Shown here: one piece after another, positions 43,503 through 53,520 of the stretch
Position numbering within the stretch: the first letter of the stretch is position 1
Layout: each line of letters starts with the position of its first letter
Source of the DNA: Azoarcus sp.
GTDB lineage: Bacteria; Pseudomonadota; Gammaproteobacteria; Burkholderiales; Rhodocyclaceae
Direction: 5' to 3'
Assembly: GCA_031274995.1 (NCBI GenBank)
Contig: JAISPJ010000033.1
Location: forward strand, 1-64,000
Length of the DNA stretch: 64,000 nt
Made by a program: the position numbers and the translations under genes
The notes under the pieces: generated by a model
The model's input: only the letters and a program-made list of their open reading frames with translations
Told to the model about the DNA's origin: nothing
Database searches by the model: none

Positions 43503-44345
43503 ATGATGGAAAGCCGGAACCTGACGGAAGAAACCTGCACGGTTTCGCATGTGGAGGATGAAGCGGCGAACGATGCGCTGGCGCGACTCTACGGCGAACC
43601 GATGCTGGAGATGCCGAAGGATTTGTACATCCCTCCCGATGCGCTGCGCGTGTTCCTGGAAGCTTTCGAGGGACCGCTCGATTTGCTGCTCTATCTCATC
43701 CGCCGCGCCAATATCAACGTGCTCGACATCCCGATGGCCCCGCTGACCGTGCAGTACCTTGAATACGTTGAGGCCATGCGCGCGAGCAATCTGGAACTGG
43801 CTGCGGAGTATTTGCTGATGGCCGCGATGCTGCTGGAAATCAAATCGCGGATGCTGCTGCCACGCCTGCCGCGCGAGGAAGCCATCGAGACCGACCCCAG
43901 GGTTGAACTGGTGCGCAGGCTGCTCGAATACGAACAGTCCAGGCTTGCCGCGGCGCGGCTCGATGCTTTGCCCAGGATGGGGCGTGATTTCGAGGGCGTG
44001 GGCGTGTTCGTGACGGAAAAGATTGTCGAGCGCCTGCCGGAGGTGAGCCTGCATGATTTGCAACTGGCCTGGTTACGGCTGATGAAGCGGGCGCGGCTTG
44101 TGCGGCATCATCGGATCGAACGTGAGACATTGTCGGTACGCGAGCACATGACGCTCATCCTGAGAAAACTGCATGGCGGCGCGTTTGTCGTTTTCGATAT
44201 GCTGTTCGATGTGGAAAAAGGACCGGCCGGACTGGTGGTGAGTTTTCTCGCCATGCTGGAACTGGTCAAGGAGACCTTGGTGGTCGTCACCCAGAACGAG
44301 GCGTTTGCGCCGATTTACGTCAAGCTGGCCGATAGTGGGCACTGA
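43503..44345 (+). CDS. scpA: segregation and condensation protein A
   Basis: This 280-residue kleisin has the conserved [36 protein letters not shown]-terminal domain that binds the SMC neck. A C-terminal winged helix lies near [15 protein letters not shown]. It bridges the SMC heads together with ScpB during chromosome compaction. It overlaps scpB by 11 bp. Confidence 0.96.
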   Translation: MMESRNLTEETCTVSHVEDEAANDALARLYGEPMLEMPKDLYIPPDALRVFLEAFEGPLDLLLYLIRRANINVLDIPMAPLTVQYLEYVEAMRASNLELAAEYLLMAAMLLEIKSRMLLPRLPREEAIETDPRVELVRRLLEYEQSRLAAARLDALPRMGRDFEGVGVFVTEKIVERLPEVSLHDLQLAWLRLMKRARLVRHHRIERETLSVREHMTLILRKLHGGAFVVFDMLFDVEKGPAGLVVSFLAMLELVKETLVVVTQNEAFAPIYVKLADSGH

Positions 44346-44931
44346 AGAAAATACCCCGGCGGCGGTCAAGCGCATTCTCGAAGCGGCGCTCTTTGCCAGT
44401 GCCGTGCCGCAGCCGGTGGGTGTCTTGCGCCAGTTGTTCGAGCAAGACCCCGGCCCCGAGGCCGTGCGCCGCCTGCTCGACGAACTGCGTGCGGATTGGG
44501 ATGCGGCAGGGCGGGGCGTGGAACTCGTGCAAACGGCCAGCGGCTGGCGCTTTCAGACCCGGGCTGAGTTGCAACCTTGGCTGGACAGGCTGAAGAACGA
44601 AAAACCGCCGCGTTATTCGAGGGCGGTCATGGAAACGCTGGCGATTATCGCTTATCGTCAACCGGTCACGCGAGGCGGTATCGAGGAGATTCGCGGCGTG
44701 GCTGTCTCGCCCACCGTGCTCAAGACATTGGAGTCGCGTGGCTGGATCGATATTGTGGGTCATCGTGACACACCGGGGCGTCCGGCGCTTTTCGCCACTA
44801 CTAGGCGTTTTCTCGACGACATGGGCCTGCGCAGCCTGACCGAATTGCCTGCCTTGCCTGAAATTGAAAGGATGATGGAACTTGTCGACACCACGCATTT
44901 CGAGGCGGACGCCCCTGCGGCCGCCGAATAA
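44335..44931 (+). CDS. scpB: segregation and condensation protein B
   Basis: This 198-residue ScpB has two winged helices, with [29 protein letters not shown] as its signature. It forms a dimer on the ScpA kleisin. The GTG at 44335 gives VGTEEN..., overlaps scpA by 11 bp and replaces the track's ten-codon extension. Confidence 0.94.
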   Translation: MGTEENTPAAVKRILEAALFASAVPQPVGVLRQLFEQDPGPEAVRRLLDELRADWDAAGRGVELVQTASGWRFQTRAELQPWLDRLKNEKPPRYSRAVMETLAIIAYRQPVTRGGIEEIRGVAVSPTVLKTLESRGWIDIVGHRDTPGRPALFATTRRFLDDMGLRSLTELPALPEIERMMELVDTTHFEADAPAAAE

Positions 44932-45853
44932 AAGTAAGGCCCAATTCGTTTGGCCTGACAGGCAGGATTCGAAGCCGGGCAGCCTGGATGACGATACGCG
45001 CGGCAAACCGGGCGGGCGGCTCAATCGTCGCGGGACGCAAATTCCGCGCGATGGCGGCGGTGAGCCGGAACGGCTGCAAAAGGCGCTTGCCCGCGCTGGC
45101 GTGGCCTCGCGCCGTCAGATCGAGGAATGGGTAGAGGAAGGCCGTATTCTGGTCAACGATCAGCCAGCCAGCCTCGGCCAGAAAATCGGCAAAGGGGACA
45201 GGGTAAAACTCAATGGCCGCCTGATTCGGCTGCGCTTCGACGCACGCTCACCGAGGGTCTTGATCTACCACAAGCCCGAAGGCGAGATCGTTTCCCGAAG
45301 CGACCCACAGGACCGCCCCTCGGTGTTCGAACGCCTGCCCGTCCTGCGGCGCGGGCGCTGGCTCGCCATCGGGCGGCTGGATTTCAACACGTCCGGGCTG
45401 CTGCTCTTCACTGACGACGGCAACCTTGCCAACCGGATGATGCACCCGCGCTACGGGTTCGAGCGCGAATACGCGGTGAGGCTTCTTGGTGAGCTTGGCG
45501 ACGAACAAATCCGGGCGCTGACCGAAGGCATCGTGCTCGAAGACGGCCCTGCCCGTTTCAGTTCCCTGCGTGCCGAGGGAGGGGAGGGAGCAAACCGCTG
45601 GTACAGGGTCGTCCTCCCGGAAGGCCGCAATCGCGAAGTGCGCCGCATGTTCGAGTCCGTAGGTTTTACCGTGAGCCGGTTGATGAGGGTGCGCTATGGC
45701 CCGGTTGAACTGCCGCCCAGGCTCAAGCGCGGCATGTGGATGGAAATGCCGGAAGCCGACGCCTGCCGCCTGGCGGGCCTGCCCGTGCCGCAAAAGAGTG
45801 GGGCTGAGAAGGAGCGTCCGCCCAAATTGCGGCGGACGATGGTGAGAAAGTAA
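44882..45853 (+). CDS. rluB: 23S rRNA pseudouridine synthase RluB
   Basis: This 323-residue protein has an N-terminal S4 domain ([29 protein letters not shown]) and a catalytic [17 protein letters not shown] motif with the active Asp. RluB modifies U2605 of 23S rRNA. No ATG or GTG precedes the S4 domain in frame. The TTG at 44882, with AAGGA nine bases upstream, is the only practical start and overlaps scpB by 50 bp. Confidence 0.93.
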   Translation: MSTPRISRRTPLRPPNKSKAQFVWPDRQDSKPGSLDDDTRGKPGGRLNRRGTQIPRDGGGEPERLQKALARAGVASRRQIEEWVEEGRILVNDQPASLGQKIGKGDRVKLNGRLIRLRFDARSPRVLIYHKPEGEIVSRSDPQDRPSVFERLPVLRRGRWLAIGRLDFNTSGLLLFTDDGNLANRMMHPRYGFEREYAVRLLGELGDEQIRALTEGIVLEDGPARFSSLRAEGGEGANRWYRVVLPEGRNREVRRMFESVGFTVSRLMRVRYGPVELPPRLKRGMWMEMPEADACRLAGLPVPQKSGAEKERPPKLRRTMVRK

Positions 45854-45878
45854 CAATAAAAGCCAAGGAAATCGGGTT

Positions 45879-46940
45879 TTATCTCAAAAGCATGCCTGCC
45901 TGGCTGGTATAGAGCCATTCCCCGTTGTGCCAGAATTGCGCCTTGCCATTTTCGTCGAAACGTAATTTTTCGTTGGGCGCGTCGAGGAAATACCAGGCAT
46001 TGGTGAGCACGTCAGGGGTGGTGGCAGAAGCATTATCGGCCGGCATCAGCGCTGTTGCGTTGAGGGCGACCTGAACCCCACCGCTGTTATATCTTGCCTG
46101 GACCGGCTTGACGAGGCGGGGGGGGATGATTTCCTTGCCGTTGCTGTCGTAATAGCCATATCTCCGGTTGAGGGCAACCAACAGCATGCGGGCATCGGTG
46201 GTCGAAAAAATGGCATCGAAAGCCGGAGGGATGATGATGTCGCCAGCGGTATTGATGACGCCCCATCTCTTGTTTACTTCGACTTTTGCCAATCCTTTCT
46301 GGAATTCAGTCGCCTTGTCGAAAACGGGTTTGATGATTGTCTCGCCACGAGGGGTGACGTAACCCCATTTCCCCTGGAGTTGCACTGCTGAAAGCTCGTC
46401 GCGCCAGAGCCCCGACACTGCGTCGAAATTGATGGGAACCGCGACCTGCCCCTGGGCGTTGAAGTAGCCCCATTTGTTGTGCAGTCTGACGGGAACCAGG
46501 CCGAAATCGAAATCTCCCACTTCGTCGAAGTGCAACGGAATGACTTCTTCGGCCTTGAGGTTGACATACCCCCATTTGCCGTTTCGGCTGACTTTTGCCA
46601 GACCGTTGTTTCCGAATTTCTCCGCGATATCAAATTTGGGCGCAATGATCGAGTCCTTGCTGCATTCCCCAAAGTTTAGCGAATAACCCCATTTGCCATC
46701 TTTGTTGCGGCTCCTGATCGTCTCAGGAACCAGTATCTTGGGGCACGATTCCATGCTTGGCGGCCAGGCGCGTTCAGCCCTGATGCATTGCTTTACCCTG
46801 TCGCAGTTCGTCTTGATGACGGATGGAGTTACCGACTCCATCCGGGACTGAACCCAGAAAATACCCGCCGCAGTGAGCAGCAGGACGCAAATGAGGATAG
46901 GTAAACGGTATTTCATCTTGAACACGAGCAAGCCATTCAT
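45879..46940 (-). CDS. WG-repeat membrane-anchored protein
   Basis: This 353-residue protein has one N-terminal helix (LPILICVLLLTAAGIFWV) followed by a periplasmic region of at least six WG-type repeats. Examples are KWGYVNLKAEEVIPLHFDE, KWGYFNAQGQVAVPINFDA and KWGYVTPRGETIIKPVFDK. WG repeats usually form beta-propeller-like scaffolds; the function is unknown. ATG at 46916 is an alternative start. It is a single gene convergent with rluB. Confidence 0.88.
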   Translation of the reverse strand: MNGLLVFKMKYRLPILICVLLLTAAGIFWVQSRMESVTPSVIKTNCDRVKQCIRAERAWPPSMESCPKILVPETIRSRNKDGKWGYSLNFGECSKDSIIAPKFDIAEKFGNNGLAKVSRNGKWGYVNLKAEEVIPLHFDEVGDFDFGLVPVRLHNKWGYFNAQGQVAVPINFDAVSGLWRDELSAVQLQGKWGYVTPRGETIIKPVFDKATEFQKGLAKVEVNKRWGVINTAGDIIIPPAFDAIFSTTDARMLLVALNRRYGYYDSNGKEIIPPRLVKPVQARYNSGGVQVALNATALMPADNASATTPDVLTNAWYFLDAPNEKLRFDENGKAQFWHNGEWLYTSQAGMLLR

Positions 46941-47209
46941 GGCAGGAAGACACCTCTTCCCTCAAGATAAAACCACACAGCCCCCCAGCTTAGTTGCGGG
47001 GACAACTTTTATTTTGATTATTATATCACGACATTAACGTATCGAAACATCGTAATTATACGTATGTATGGTACTGTTTGCCTTGGATTGATCCTATTTT
47101 ATAGGTACATATAATGTCCCGGTCAACTTTCCGGTAGCAGACAGGCGAGACAGGCGATAATGTTGCCTCCATGCGTCCTTGCATGAATCCATTTTCTTCG
47201 GAGCCGACA

Positions 47210-48280
47210 TTGAGCCGCCCCAAAAACGATACTTTGCTGCGTGCGCTGCTGCGCGAACCCACCGAATATACCCCTGTCTGGCTGATGCGCCAGGCGGGCC
47301 GCTACCTGCCCGAATACCGCGAAACCCGCAAGCGCGCGGGCAGTTTCCTCGGGCTGTGCAAGAACCCGTCACTGGCCTGCGAAGTCACCATGCAACCGCT
47401 GGCGCGTTTCGATCTGGATGCCGCCATTCTTTTCTCCGACATTCTGACCATCCCGGATGCGATGGGGCTCGGCCTGTATTTTGTTGAGGGCGAAGGCCCG
47501 AAATTCGAACGCCCGCTTACGCGGGAATGGGAAATACGCAATCTCTCCGTACCCGACCCCTATGCCGAACTGCGCTACATGACGGACGCGGTAACCGAAA
47601 TCCGTCGGGCGCTCGATGGCAGCGTGCCGTTGATCGGTTTTGTCGGCAGCCCTTGGACGCTCGCCTGCTATATGGTCGAGGGCGGGTCGAGCGATGACTA
47701 TCGTGCCGTCAAGACCCTGGCCTACACCCGTCCCGATCTCATGCATCACATCCTCGATGTCACCGCACGGGCCGTCACGGCTTGCCTGAATGCCCAGATC
47801 GAATCCGGGGCGCAGGCCGTGATGGTGTTCGATTCTTGGGGTGGCACGCTTTCCGATTCCGCTTGGCGCGAATTCTCTCTCGCTTATCTGCGGAAAATCG
47901 CCACGGGCCTCATCCGCGAGCGGGAAGGGCAGCGTGTGCCCGCCATCGTTTTCACCAAGGGAGGCGGCCTCTGGCTGGACGCGCTTGCCGACAGCGGGTT
48001 CGACGCGGTCGGGCTTGACTGGACGATGGATATCGGCCGCGCCCGTGAACAGGCAGGCAATCGTGTCGCGCTCCAGGGTAATATTGACCCCGCTGTCCTG
48101 TTTGCCACGCCGGAAGTGGTTGCCGCCGAAGCGCGCAAGGTGCTTGATGCCTTCGGTCCGCACCCGGGCCATGTGTTCAACCTGGGGCATGGCATCTCAC
48201 AGCATACGCCGCCCGAGAACGTCGTCGCGCTGGTTGACACCGTGCATGAGTACAGCCGAAAAGCAAACCGGAATACATGA
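47210..48280 (+). CDS. hemE: uroporphyrinogen decarboxylase
   Basis: This 356-residue enzyme makes coproporphyrinogen III for haem. Signatures are [17 protein letters not shown] and [19 protein letters not shown]. The TTG at 47210 has GGAG exactly six bases upstream and gives an N-terminus of the normal length ([16 protein letters not shown]). The track's ATG at 47171 and the one at 47183 lack any RBS. Confidence 0.96.
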   Translation: MSRPKNDTLLRALLREPTEYTPVWLMRQAGRYLPEYRETRKRAGSFLGLCKNPSLACEVTMQPLARFDLDAAILFSDILTIPDAMGLGLYFVEGEGPKFERPLTREWEIRNLSVPDPYAELRYMTDAVTEIRRALDGSVPLIGFVGSPWTLACYMVEGGSSDDYRAVKTLAYTRPDLMHHILDVTARAVTACLNAQIESGAQAVMVFDSWGGTLSDSAWREFSLAYLRKIATGLIREREGQRVPAIVFTKGGGLWLDALADSGFDAVGLDWTMDIGRAREQAGNRVALQGNIDPAVLFATPEVVAAEARKVLDAFGPHPGHVFNLGHGISQHTPPENVVALVDTVHEYSRKANRNT

Positions 48281-48669
48281 AACACATAACAACTCGTGTA
48301 TCTCCCCGGCTGGGCGAGGGTTTGCAGTCTTGACTTATGCACACAATGGTTTTTTGTGCATTGCGCAAGAGGCTTATTGTAGGTGCGCTATAACATACTG
48401 ATTAATCAATAAGTTTTTTTGCCCTATCATGGAGCAAAACGTGGAGTTTGTCACAATGGTGCAGGATGCCGGACGCTGTACCAAGTTTTCCCACAAAGTT
48501 ATCCACAGCAATTGTGGGGAAACCGGAGACCCCTTTTTGCGGCAGAGGCTTACTTGGGTTTACGTGAATTGCCTTCAGGTTTTCCGGCTAACTCCTTGAA
48601 GTAAAAATGCCTCTCTGGAACAACTCCGGGTTTTTCGTAGCAAGCCCTTGTTCTTCTGCAACATTCGTC
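48281..48669. other. hemE-priA intergenic region with DnaA boxes (candidate origin or regulatory region)
   Basis: No gene is seen in these 389 bases. Two sequences match the DnaA-box consensus TTATNCACA: TTATGCACA at 48335-48343 and TTATCCACA at 48499-48507. One-mismatch variants are TTTGTCACA at 48447 and TTTCCCACA at 48487. Between them lies an AT-rich tract (TATAACATACTGATTAATCA, then AATAAG and seven T). A small palindrome, TGCACACAA ... TTGTGCA, starts at 48338. The set resembles an origin or a DnaA-controlled promoter for priA. No proof is possible here. Confidence 0.45.
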
Positions 48670-50856
48670 ATGCCCGTTGTCCGCGTAGCGATTCCCGCCC
48701 CCCTGCCGCAACTCTTTGACTATCTGGCCGAAGACGCCACGGCAGCGGATATTGGCCGTTGCGTGCGGGTTCCGTTTGGCCGTGGGGAAAAAAGCGGATT
48801 GATTCTTGCCTTGCCTGAAACCGCCGGAATCAATCCTGCGCGGTTAAAGCCGGTGATCCGCATCCAGCGCGATATGCCCCGACTGCCGCCCGACTGGATG
48901 GAATTGGCCGAATTCACTGTCCGTTACTACCATGCCCCGCCTGGCGAAGTCGTCGCGCTCGCGCTGCCGCCGGGGCTGCGTCAGGCCAATGCGCTTTGCG
49001 GTGACGAACCCGATCCCCTGCTCGCCCTGACCGATGCGGGCCGTGCGGCGCTTACTGAACGCCGCCGTAACAGCCGTGCGCTGGTGCTCGTGCGCGAACT
49101 GGTTGCGCGTGGCGAACATGCGCCCCCTTTGCGCCGTAGCGCCATCCGCCAGCTTGCCGCCGGTAGCGCGACGGGCGATGCGCTCGTGCGCGGCTGGCTG
49201 GCAACCTGTGCCGCCGACACTCCTGATTGCTGCCGTACCGGCACACTGCCTACCCTTACCACCGATCAGGCCGACGTGCTGGCGATCTGCCGTGGCGCCC
49301 CTTCCGGCTTTGCCGCATGGCTGCTCGCGGGGGTTACAGGCAGCGGCAAGACCGAAATCTATCTGCGTCTGGCTGCCGACACGCTGGCCGCCGACGGGCA
49401 GGTGTTGATGCTGGTTCCTGAAATTGCGCTCACGCCCCAACTGGAAGAACGGGTACGCGCGCGTTTTCCCGCCGCCTGTATTGTCAGCATGCACTCCGAA
49501 CTTGCCACAGGCGCACGGGCGCGTGGGTTCAGGCAAGCCCTGGACGGGAAGGCCGGTATCGTGCTCGGCACCCGGCTCGCGGTGTTTACCCCGCTACCGA
49601 GGCTGGGGCTGATCCTGATCGACGAAGAACATGACGCTTCCTACAAGCAACAGGAAGGCATCCGCTATTCGGCGCGCGATCTCGCAGTCTGGCGGGCGCA
49701 TCGGCGTAATATACCGGTGGTATTGGGTTCTGCCACGCCTTCGCTGGAAAGCTGGAGGCACGCGCAGAACGGCCATTACCGTCTTTTGAGGCTGCCTGCC
49801 AGGGCACTCTCCAGCGCATTGCCTGCGGTCAGGATCATCGATATCCGCCGCTGTCGCCTCGACGAAGGCATCAGCCCGCCTTTGCGTGAAGCCATTGCCG
49901 TGCGGCTTGAGCGCGGCGAGCAAAGCCTGATATTCCTCAACCGGCGGGGCTATGCTCCGGTACTGGCCTGCCCGGCCTGCGGTTGGGTGAGCCGATGCCG
50001 GCATTGCTCGGCCAATCGGGTCGTCCATCTCGCCGACCGACGGCTGCGCTGCCACCATTGCGGCGCGGACAGCCCGCTCCCCCGCGCCTGCCCGGTCTGC
50101 GGCAACCAGGACATCCGGCCTTTCGGGCGCGGCACGCAGCGAATCGAGGCCAGACTTGCCGAACTTTTTCCCGACGCGCGGGTGCTTCGGATCGACCGCG
50201 ACGCAGCCCGTACCCCGGCACGCCGTGAATCGCTGCTGGCGAGCATTGCTGCCGGTGAGGCTGACATCCTCGTCGGAACCCAGATGATGGCCAAGGGCCA
50301 CGACTTTCCTCTTCTCACTCTGGTCGGTGTCCTGGGTGCGGATGCCTCGCTGCATGCCGCCGATTTTCGTGCGCCAGAGCGCCTGTTTCAGCAATTGATG
50401 CAGGTTGGTGGCCGCGCAGGCCGCGCGGAATTGCCCGGCGAAGTCTTGGTTCAGACGGAATATCCGGCACATCCGCTCTACCGCTGCCTCGTTCGCCACG
50501 ATTTCGATGCTTTCGCCCGCATGGAACTCGACCAGCGCCTTGCCGCAAATTTTCCACCGTTCTCGCGTCAGGCCATGTTGCGGGCCGATGCGCCGGAATT
50601 GGCGACGGCGACGGACTTCCTGCGCCGGGCCAGGGATGAGGCCGTTTTGCTTGCCACATCGACAATCCGTCTCTTCGACCCCGTGCCGATGCGCCTCACG
50701 CGCCTGGCGCGGCGCGAACGCGCCCAGTTATTGGTTGAGGCCGACCAGCGCACCGTACTACAGGATTTCCTTACGCGCTGGCTGGAGCGCATCCGCGCAC
50801 TGCCCGCGCCGCGCGGGTTGCGCTGGCAAATCGACGTTGACCCGCTGGAAGTGTGA
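48670..50856 (+). CDS. priA: primosomal replication helicase PriA
   Basis: This 728-residue protein restarts stalled replication forks. The N-terminal DNA-binding part (VVRVAIPAPLPQLFDYL) is family-specific. Helicase motifs include LAGVTGSGKTEIYLRLA and the DEEH box ILIDEEHDASYKQQEGIRYSARD. Two zinc pairs are visible (CPACG, CRHCS, CHHCG, CPVCG). The ATG at 48670 starts the family sequence; the track's start adds 21 residues of no similarity. Confidence 0.96.
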   Translation: MPVVRVAIPAPLPQLFDYLAEDATAADIGRCVRVPFGRGEKSGLILALPETAGINPARLKPVIRIQRDMPRLPPDWMELAEFTVRYYHAPPGEVVALALPPGLRQANALCGDEPDPLLALTDAGRAALTERRRNSRALVLVRELVARGEHAPPLRRSAIRQLAAGSATGDALVRGWLATCAADTPDCCRTGTLPTLTTDQADVLAICRGAPSGFAAWLLAGVTGSGKTEIYLRLAADTLAADGQVLMLVPEIALTPQLEERVRARFPAACIVSMHSELATGARARGFRQALDGKAGIVLGTRLAVFTPLPRLGLILIDEEHDASYKQQEGIRYSARDLAVWRAHRRNIPVVLGSATPSLESWRHAQNGHYRLLRLPARALSSALPAVRIIDIRRCRLDEGISPPLREAIAVRLERGEQSLIFLNRRGYAPVLACPACGWVSRCRHCSANRVVHLADRRLRCHHCGADSPLPRACPVCGNQDIRPFGRGTQRIEARLAELFPDARVLRIDRDAARTPARRESLLASIAAGEADILVGTQMMAKGHDFPLLTLVGVLGADASLHAADFRAPERLFQQLMQVGGRAGRAELPGEVLVQTEYPAHPLYRCLVRHDFDAFARMELDQRLAANFPPFSRQAMLRADAPELATATDFLRRARDEAVLLATSTIRLFDPVPMRLTRLARRERAQLLVEADQRTVLQDFLTRWLERIRALPAPRGLRWQIDVDPLEV

Positions 50857-50884
50857 GGGGGCGCAACCCGGGAACAGTCCGTTT

Positions 50885-51577
50885 TTACTGCACCGGCATG
50901 TCAGTGCCGCGTCGACGCTTGCCGCTCATCCAGAACATGCGCGCAATCGCATTGCGGGCCTGTTCGGTGGCGTCCTCACGGCCACGGGCGCTCACCTTGA
51001 GATCGTTGACCAGCCCATCTTGCAGGCTGTAGCACCATGCGTGCACGGTGACATCCTGCCCGCGCAGCCAGGCGTCCCGCAGCACCGTGGTCTGGCTGAT
51101 ATTGATTGCCTGATGAATGGCATTGAGCTCGCACAGGCGGTTGTGCCGCCATGAGAAATCATCTACCTGCGCGAGTTGGCCGGCGTAGCGTTCGCGCACG
51201 TCCTGCACATGGCGCAACCAGTTATCGACGAGGCCATGCTTCTCATCATTGATCGCCGCCTTGACCCCCCCGCAGCCGTAATGGCCCACAACCAGAATAT
51301 GCTTGACCTGCAAGACATCTACAGCGAACTGGATGACCGAGAGCGCGTTGAGGTCGCTGTGCGCGACCACGTTGGCGATATTGCGGTGGACAAAAACCTT
51401 GCCCGGATCGAGGCCGATGATCTGGTTGGCGGGCACGCGGCTGTCGGAGCAACCGATCCATAAATATTCCGGCGCTTGCTGCCGTACCAACCTCAGGAAA
51501 TAGGCGGGGTCTTCGGCTTGCATGCGGTCAGACCACGTCCGGTTGTTGGCGAAGAGTTGGGCAATCGCGTCACTCAT
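50885..51577 (-). CDS. can: beta-class carbonic anhydrase (Can type)
   Basis: This 230-residue beta-carbonic anhydrase has its zinc ligands in CSDSRVP (Cys-Asp) and HYGCGG (His, Cys). It interconverts CO2 and bicarbonate. The ATG at 51577 follows GGGAG at good distance, whereas the track's start adds seven residues. It is convergent with priA. Confidence 0.96.
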   Translation of the reverse strand: MSDAIAQLFANNRTWSDRMQAEDPAYFLRLVRQQAPEYLWIGCSDSRVPANQIIGLDPGKVFVHRNIANVVAHSDLNALSVIQFAVDVLQVKHILVVGHYGCGGVKAAINDEKHGLVDNWLRHVQDVRERYAGQLAQVDDFSWRHNRLCELNAIHQAINISQTTVLRDAWLRGQDVTVHAWCYSLQDGLVNDLKVSARGREDATEQARNAIARMFWMSGKRRRGTDMPVQ

Positions 51578-51647
51578 GTGTTCTCCCGGTAACGGCACGA
51601 ATCAAAACGGGAGCGATTATCACCGATTCTTGTCAGAACATTCATCA

Positions 51648-52376
51648 TCAGTTCGTCCATACGCCCAGTTCGGCCAGTTGCCGACTTGCTGCCTCGGCCC
51701 ATCCACGGTTGGCCGCCGGGCTGGCCGGGCTTGGGTGCAGGATGCGGCCGATTTTTACATTGCCCGATATACCCAGCGCCTCGCGCGCGCGCGCTTCGGC
51801 CCACCCGCCGACGCCGATCACCCATTCCGGTTCGAGCTTTGTTACAAGCGTGCGCAGATGCGCGTCGCAAGCCGCCAGCAACGGTTCCTGTTCCGCCGCC
51901 GGGAGTTTGTCCGGCGTGAGGTTGCGCCCGCCATCGAAAAAGGCGAGCGGGCAGTAATTGGCAACGAAATGCTCGGCGAAAAACGCATTCGCCGACCCGA
52001 ACCGCTCCTGGAACAAACCCCACAAGCGCCGCCCGCTCACTTCCGAGCGCGTACAGGCGAAGCCTTCGACGGGGCGTTTGGGGTTGCTCCGCTCCGGCGG
52101 GTTGACCGGCCCTTCCAGACCAAGCCAGTCTCGCACGGCGGACACTTCGCCAAACGGCACGCCGGTTTGCGCCATGCCGAAAGGCCCCGGGTTCATGCCC
52201 AGAAAAACGACCCGTTTGAGGCTGTCCCCATAACGGGAGAGGTAACGTTCATGAGTCTCCCAAGCGTAGTCGAGCGGGTTGTAAATATGCGTCACCGGCG
52301 GGGCGAAACGCATCTTTCCAAGCGTGGCGGACAAATCGCGGGCAGCGGTTATCAGGGCGGCAGTGGTCGTAGTCAT
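51648..52376 (-). CDS. SMUG1-like single-strand-selective uracil-DNA glycosylase
   Basis: This 242-residue protein has GMNPGPFGMAQTGVPFGEV, the family-3 (SMUG1) uracil-binding motif, and HPSPASPAANRGW, the DNA-intercalation motif. It excises uracil and oxidised pyrimidines from DNA. The ATG at 52376 (MTTTT) or 52388 may be used; no RBS decides. It is the next gene upstream of can on the same strand, with 70 bp between. Confidence 0.88.
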   Translation of the reverse strand: MTTTTAALITAARDLSATLGKMRFAPPVTHIYNPLDYAWETHERYLSRYGDSLKRVVFLGMNPGPFGMAQTGVPFGEVSAVRDWLGLEGPVNPPERSNPKRPVEGFACTRSEVSGRRLWGLFQERFGSANAFFAEHFVANYCPLAFFDGGRNLTPDKLPAAEQEPLLAACDAHLRTLVTKLEPEWVIGVGGWAEARAREALGISGNVKIGRILHPSPASPAANRGWAEAASRQLAELGVWTN

Positions 52377-52500
52377 CGCTATATCCATAACCGATTACTG
52401 GAACATAGAAGTATAAAAATTTCATGATTCCACACTCTCAAGAAAATTGCCTCAACCGCCGTAGCAGTAGCACGTCGTAACCGCGTTTCGGACAACTGCC

Positions 52501-53514
52501 ATGAAAATCACTCAGTCCCAGCTCTCATTCTCCACCTCGCACCTCGCTACCAAGGAAAGCCGTACCCAGGAATCCTTCAAGTTTGCGAAACCAAATTCAA
52601 ATCCAACTCCCGGCCTTAATTCTGCCGCGCCGGGCAAGGAAGGCGCCGCTTCGCCCGTGCAGATCTCGGATGCAGGGCGGCAAAACCTGCAAGCGGAAGG
52701 CACGCGCCGCACCAGCAACCCAAGCCGCCAGACGGACAGTGACCCAAAGCTGACGCTGTTGCGCATGGCCATCGAAATGTTCACCGGCAAGAAAGTCAAC
52801 GTTTGCGATGCTGAACTGCGTGATCCCCAATCCGCTGCCGGGAATGGAGGCGGCATCGGCATGTCTTACGAGCGGCACAGTTCCTACACCGAAACGGAAA
52901 TGAGCTCCTTCTCGGCGCAAGGCATGGTGCGCACCGCCGACGGGATGGAAATCAATTTCCAATTGGATCTCACCATGTTCCGCGCCTACCACGCCGAGGA
53001 ACACGTCGAATTCAGCATGGGGGCGCTGCAGGATCCGCTGGTGCTCAATTTCGCCGGTACAGCGGCGGAACTTTCGGACATGACGTTCAAGTTCGATCTC
53101 CTCGGGAACGGACGGGAAGTAGACATGCGCGCGCTCCAGCCCGGTAGCGGTTTCCTCGTGTTCGACCGTAACGGCGACGGCAAGGTGAACGACGGGCGCG
53201 AACTGTTCGGAGCCACGACCGGCAACGGCTTTGCCGAACTGGCGGCGCTTGACGATGACGGCAACGGCTGGATCGACGAAAACGACCGTGCGTTCAGTTC
53301 CCTTTATATCTGGAGCAAGAATGCCGACGGCAATGACGTGCTGACAAGCCTGAAAGACGCCGGCGTGGGTGCGCTCGCTCTCAGCTACGCGAACACGCCG
53401 TTTTCCCTCAAGGACGCCAACAACAAATTGCTTGGGCAGATCACCGACACCAGCGTTTTTCTGATGGAAAAAGGCGGCGTGGGGACGGTGCAGAAGGTGG
53501 ATGTCGTGGTGTAG
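52501..53514 (+). CDS. unrecognised protein with EF-hand-type calcium loops
   Basis: This 337-residue protein has a low-complexity polar first 90 residues. It then has a conserved-looking core containing DRNGDGKVNDGRELFG and DDDGNGWIDENDRAF, two calcium-loop sequences of the dockerin/VCBS-associated type. There is no signal peptide or membrane helix, so non-classical (for example type I) secretion or cytoplasmic location are both possible. No function can be assigned. It is a single gene convergent with the AmpG-like gene. Confidence 0.8.
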   Translation: MKITQSQLSFSTSHLATKESRTQESFKFAKPNSNPTPGLNSAAPGKEGAASPVQISDAGRQNLQAEGTRRTSNPSRQTDSDPKLTLLRMAIEMFTGKKVNVCDAELRDPQSAAGNGGGIGMSYERHSSYTETEMSSFSAQGMVRTADGMEINFQLDLTMFRAYHAEEHVEFSMGALQDPLVLNFAGTAAELSDMTFKFDLLGNGREVDMRALQPGSGFLVFDRNGDGKVNDGRELFGATTGNGFAELAALDDDGNGWIDENDRAFSSLYIWSKNADGNDVLTSLKDAGVGALALSYANTPFSLKDANNKLLGQITDTSVFLMEKGGVGTVQKVDVVV

Positions 53515-53520
53515 GGTCCA

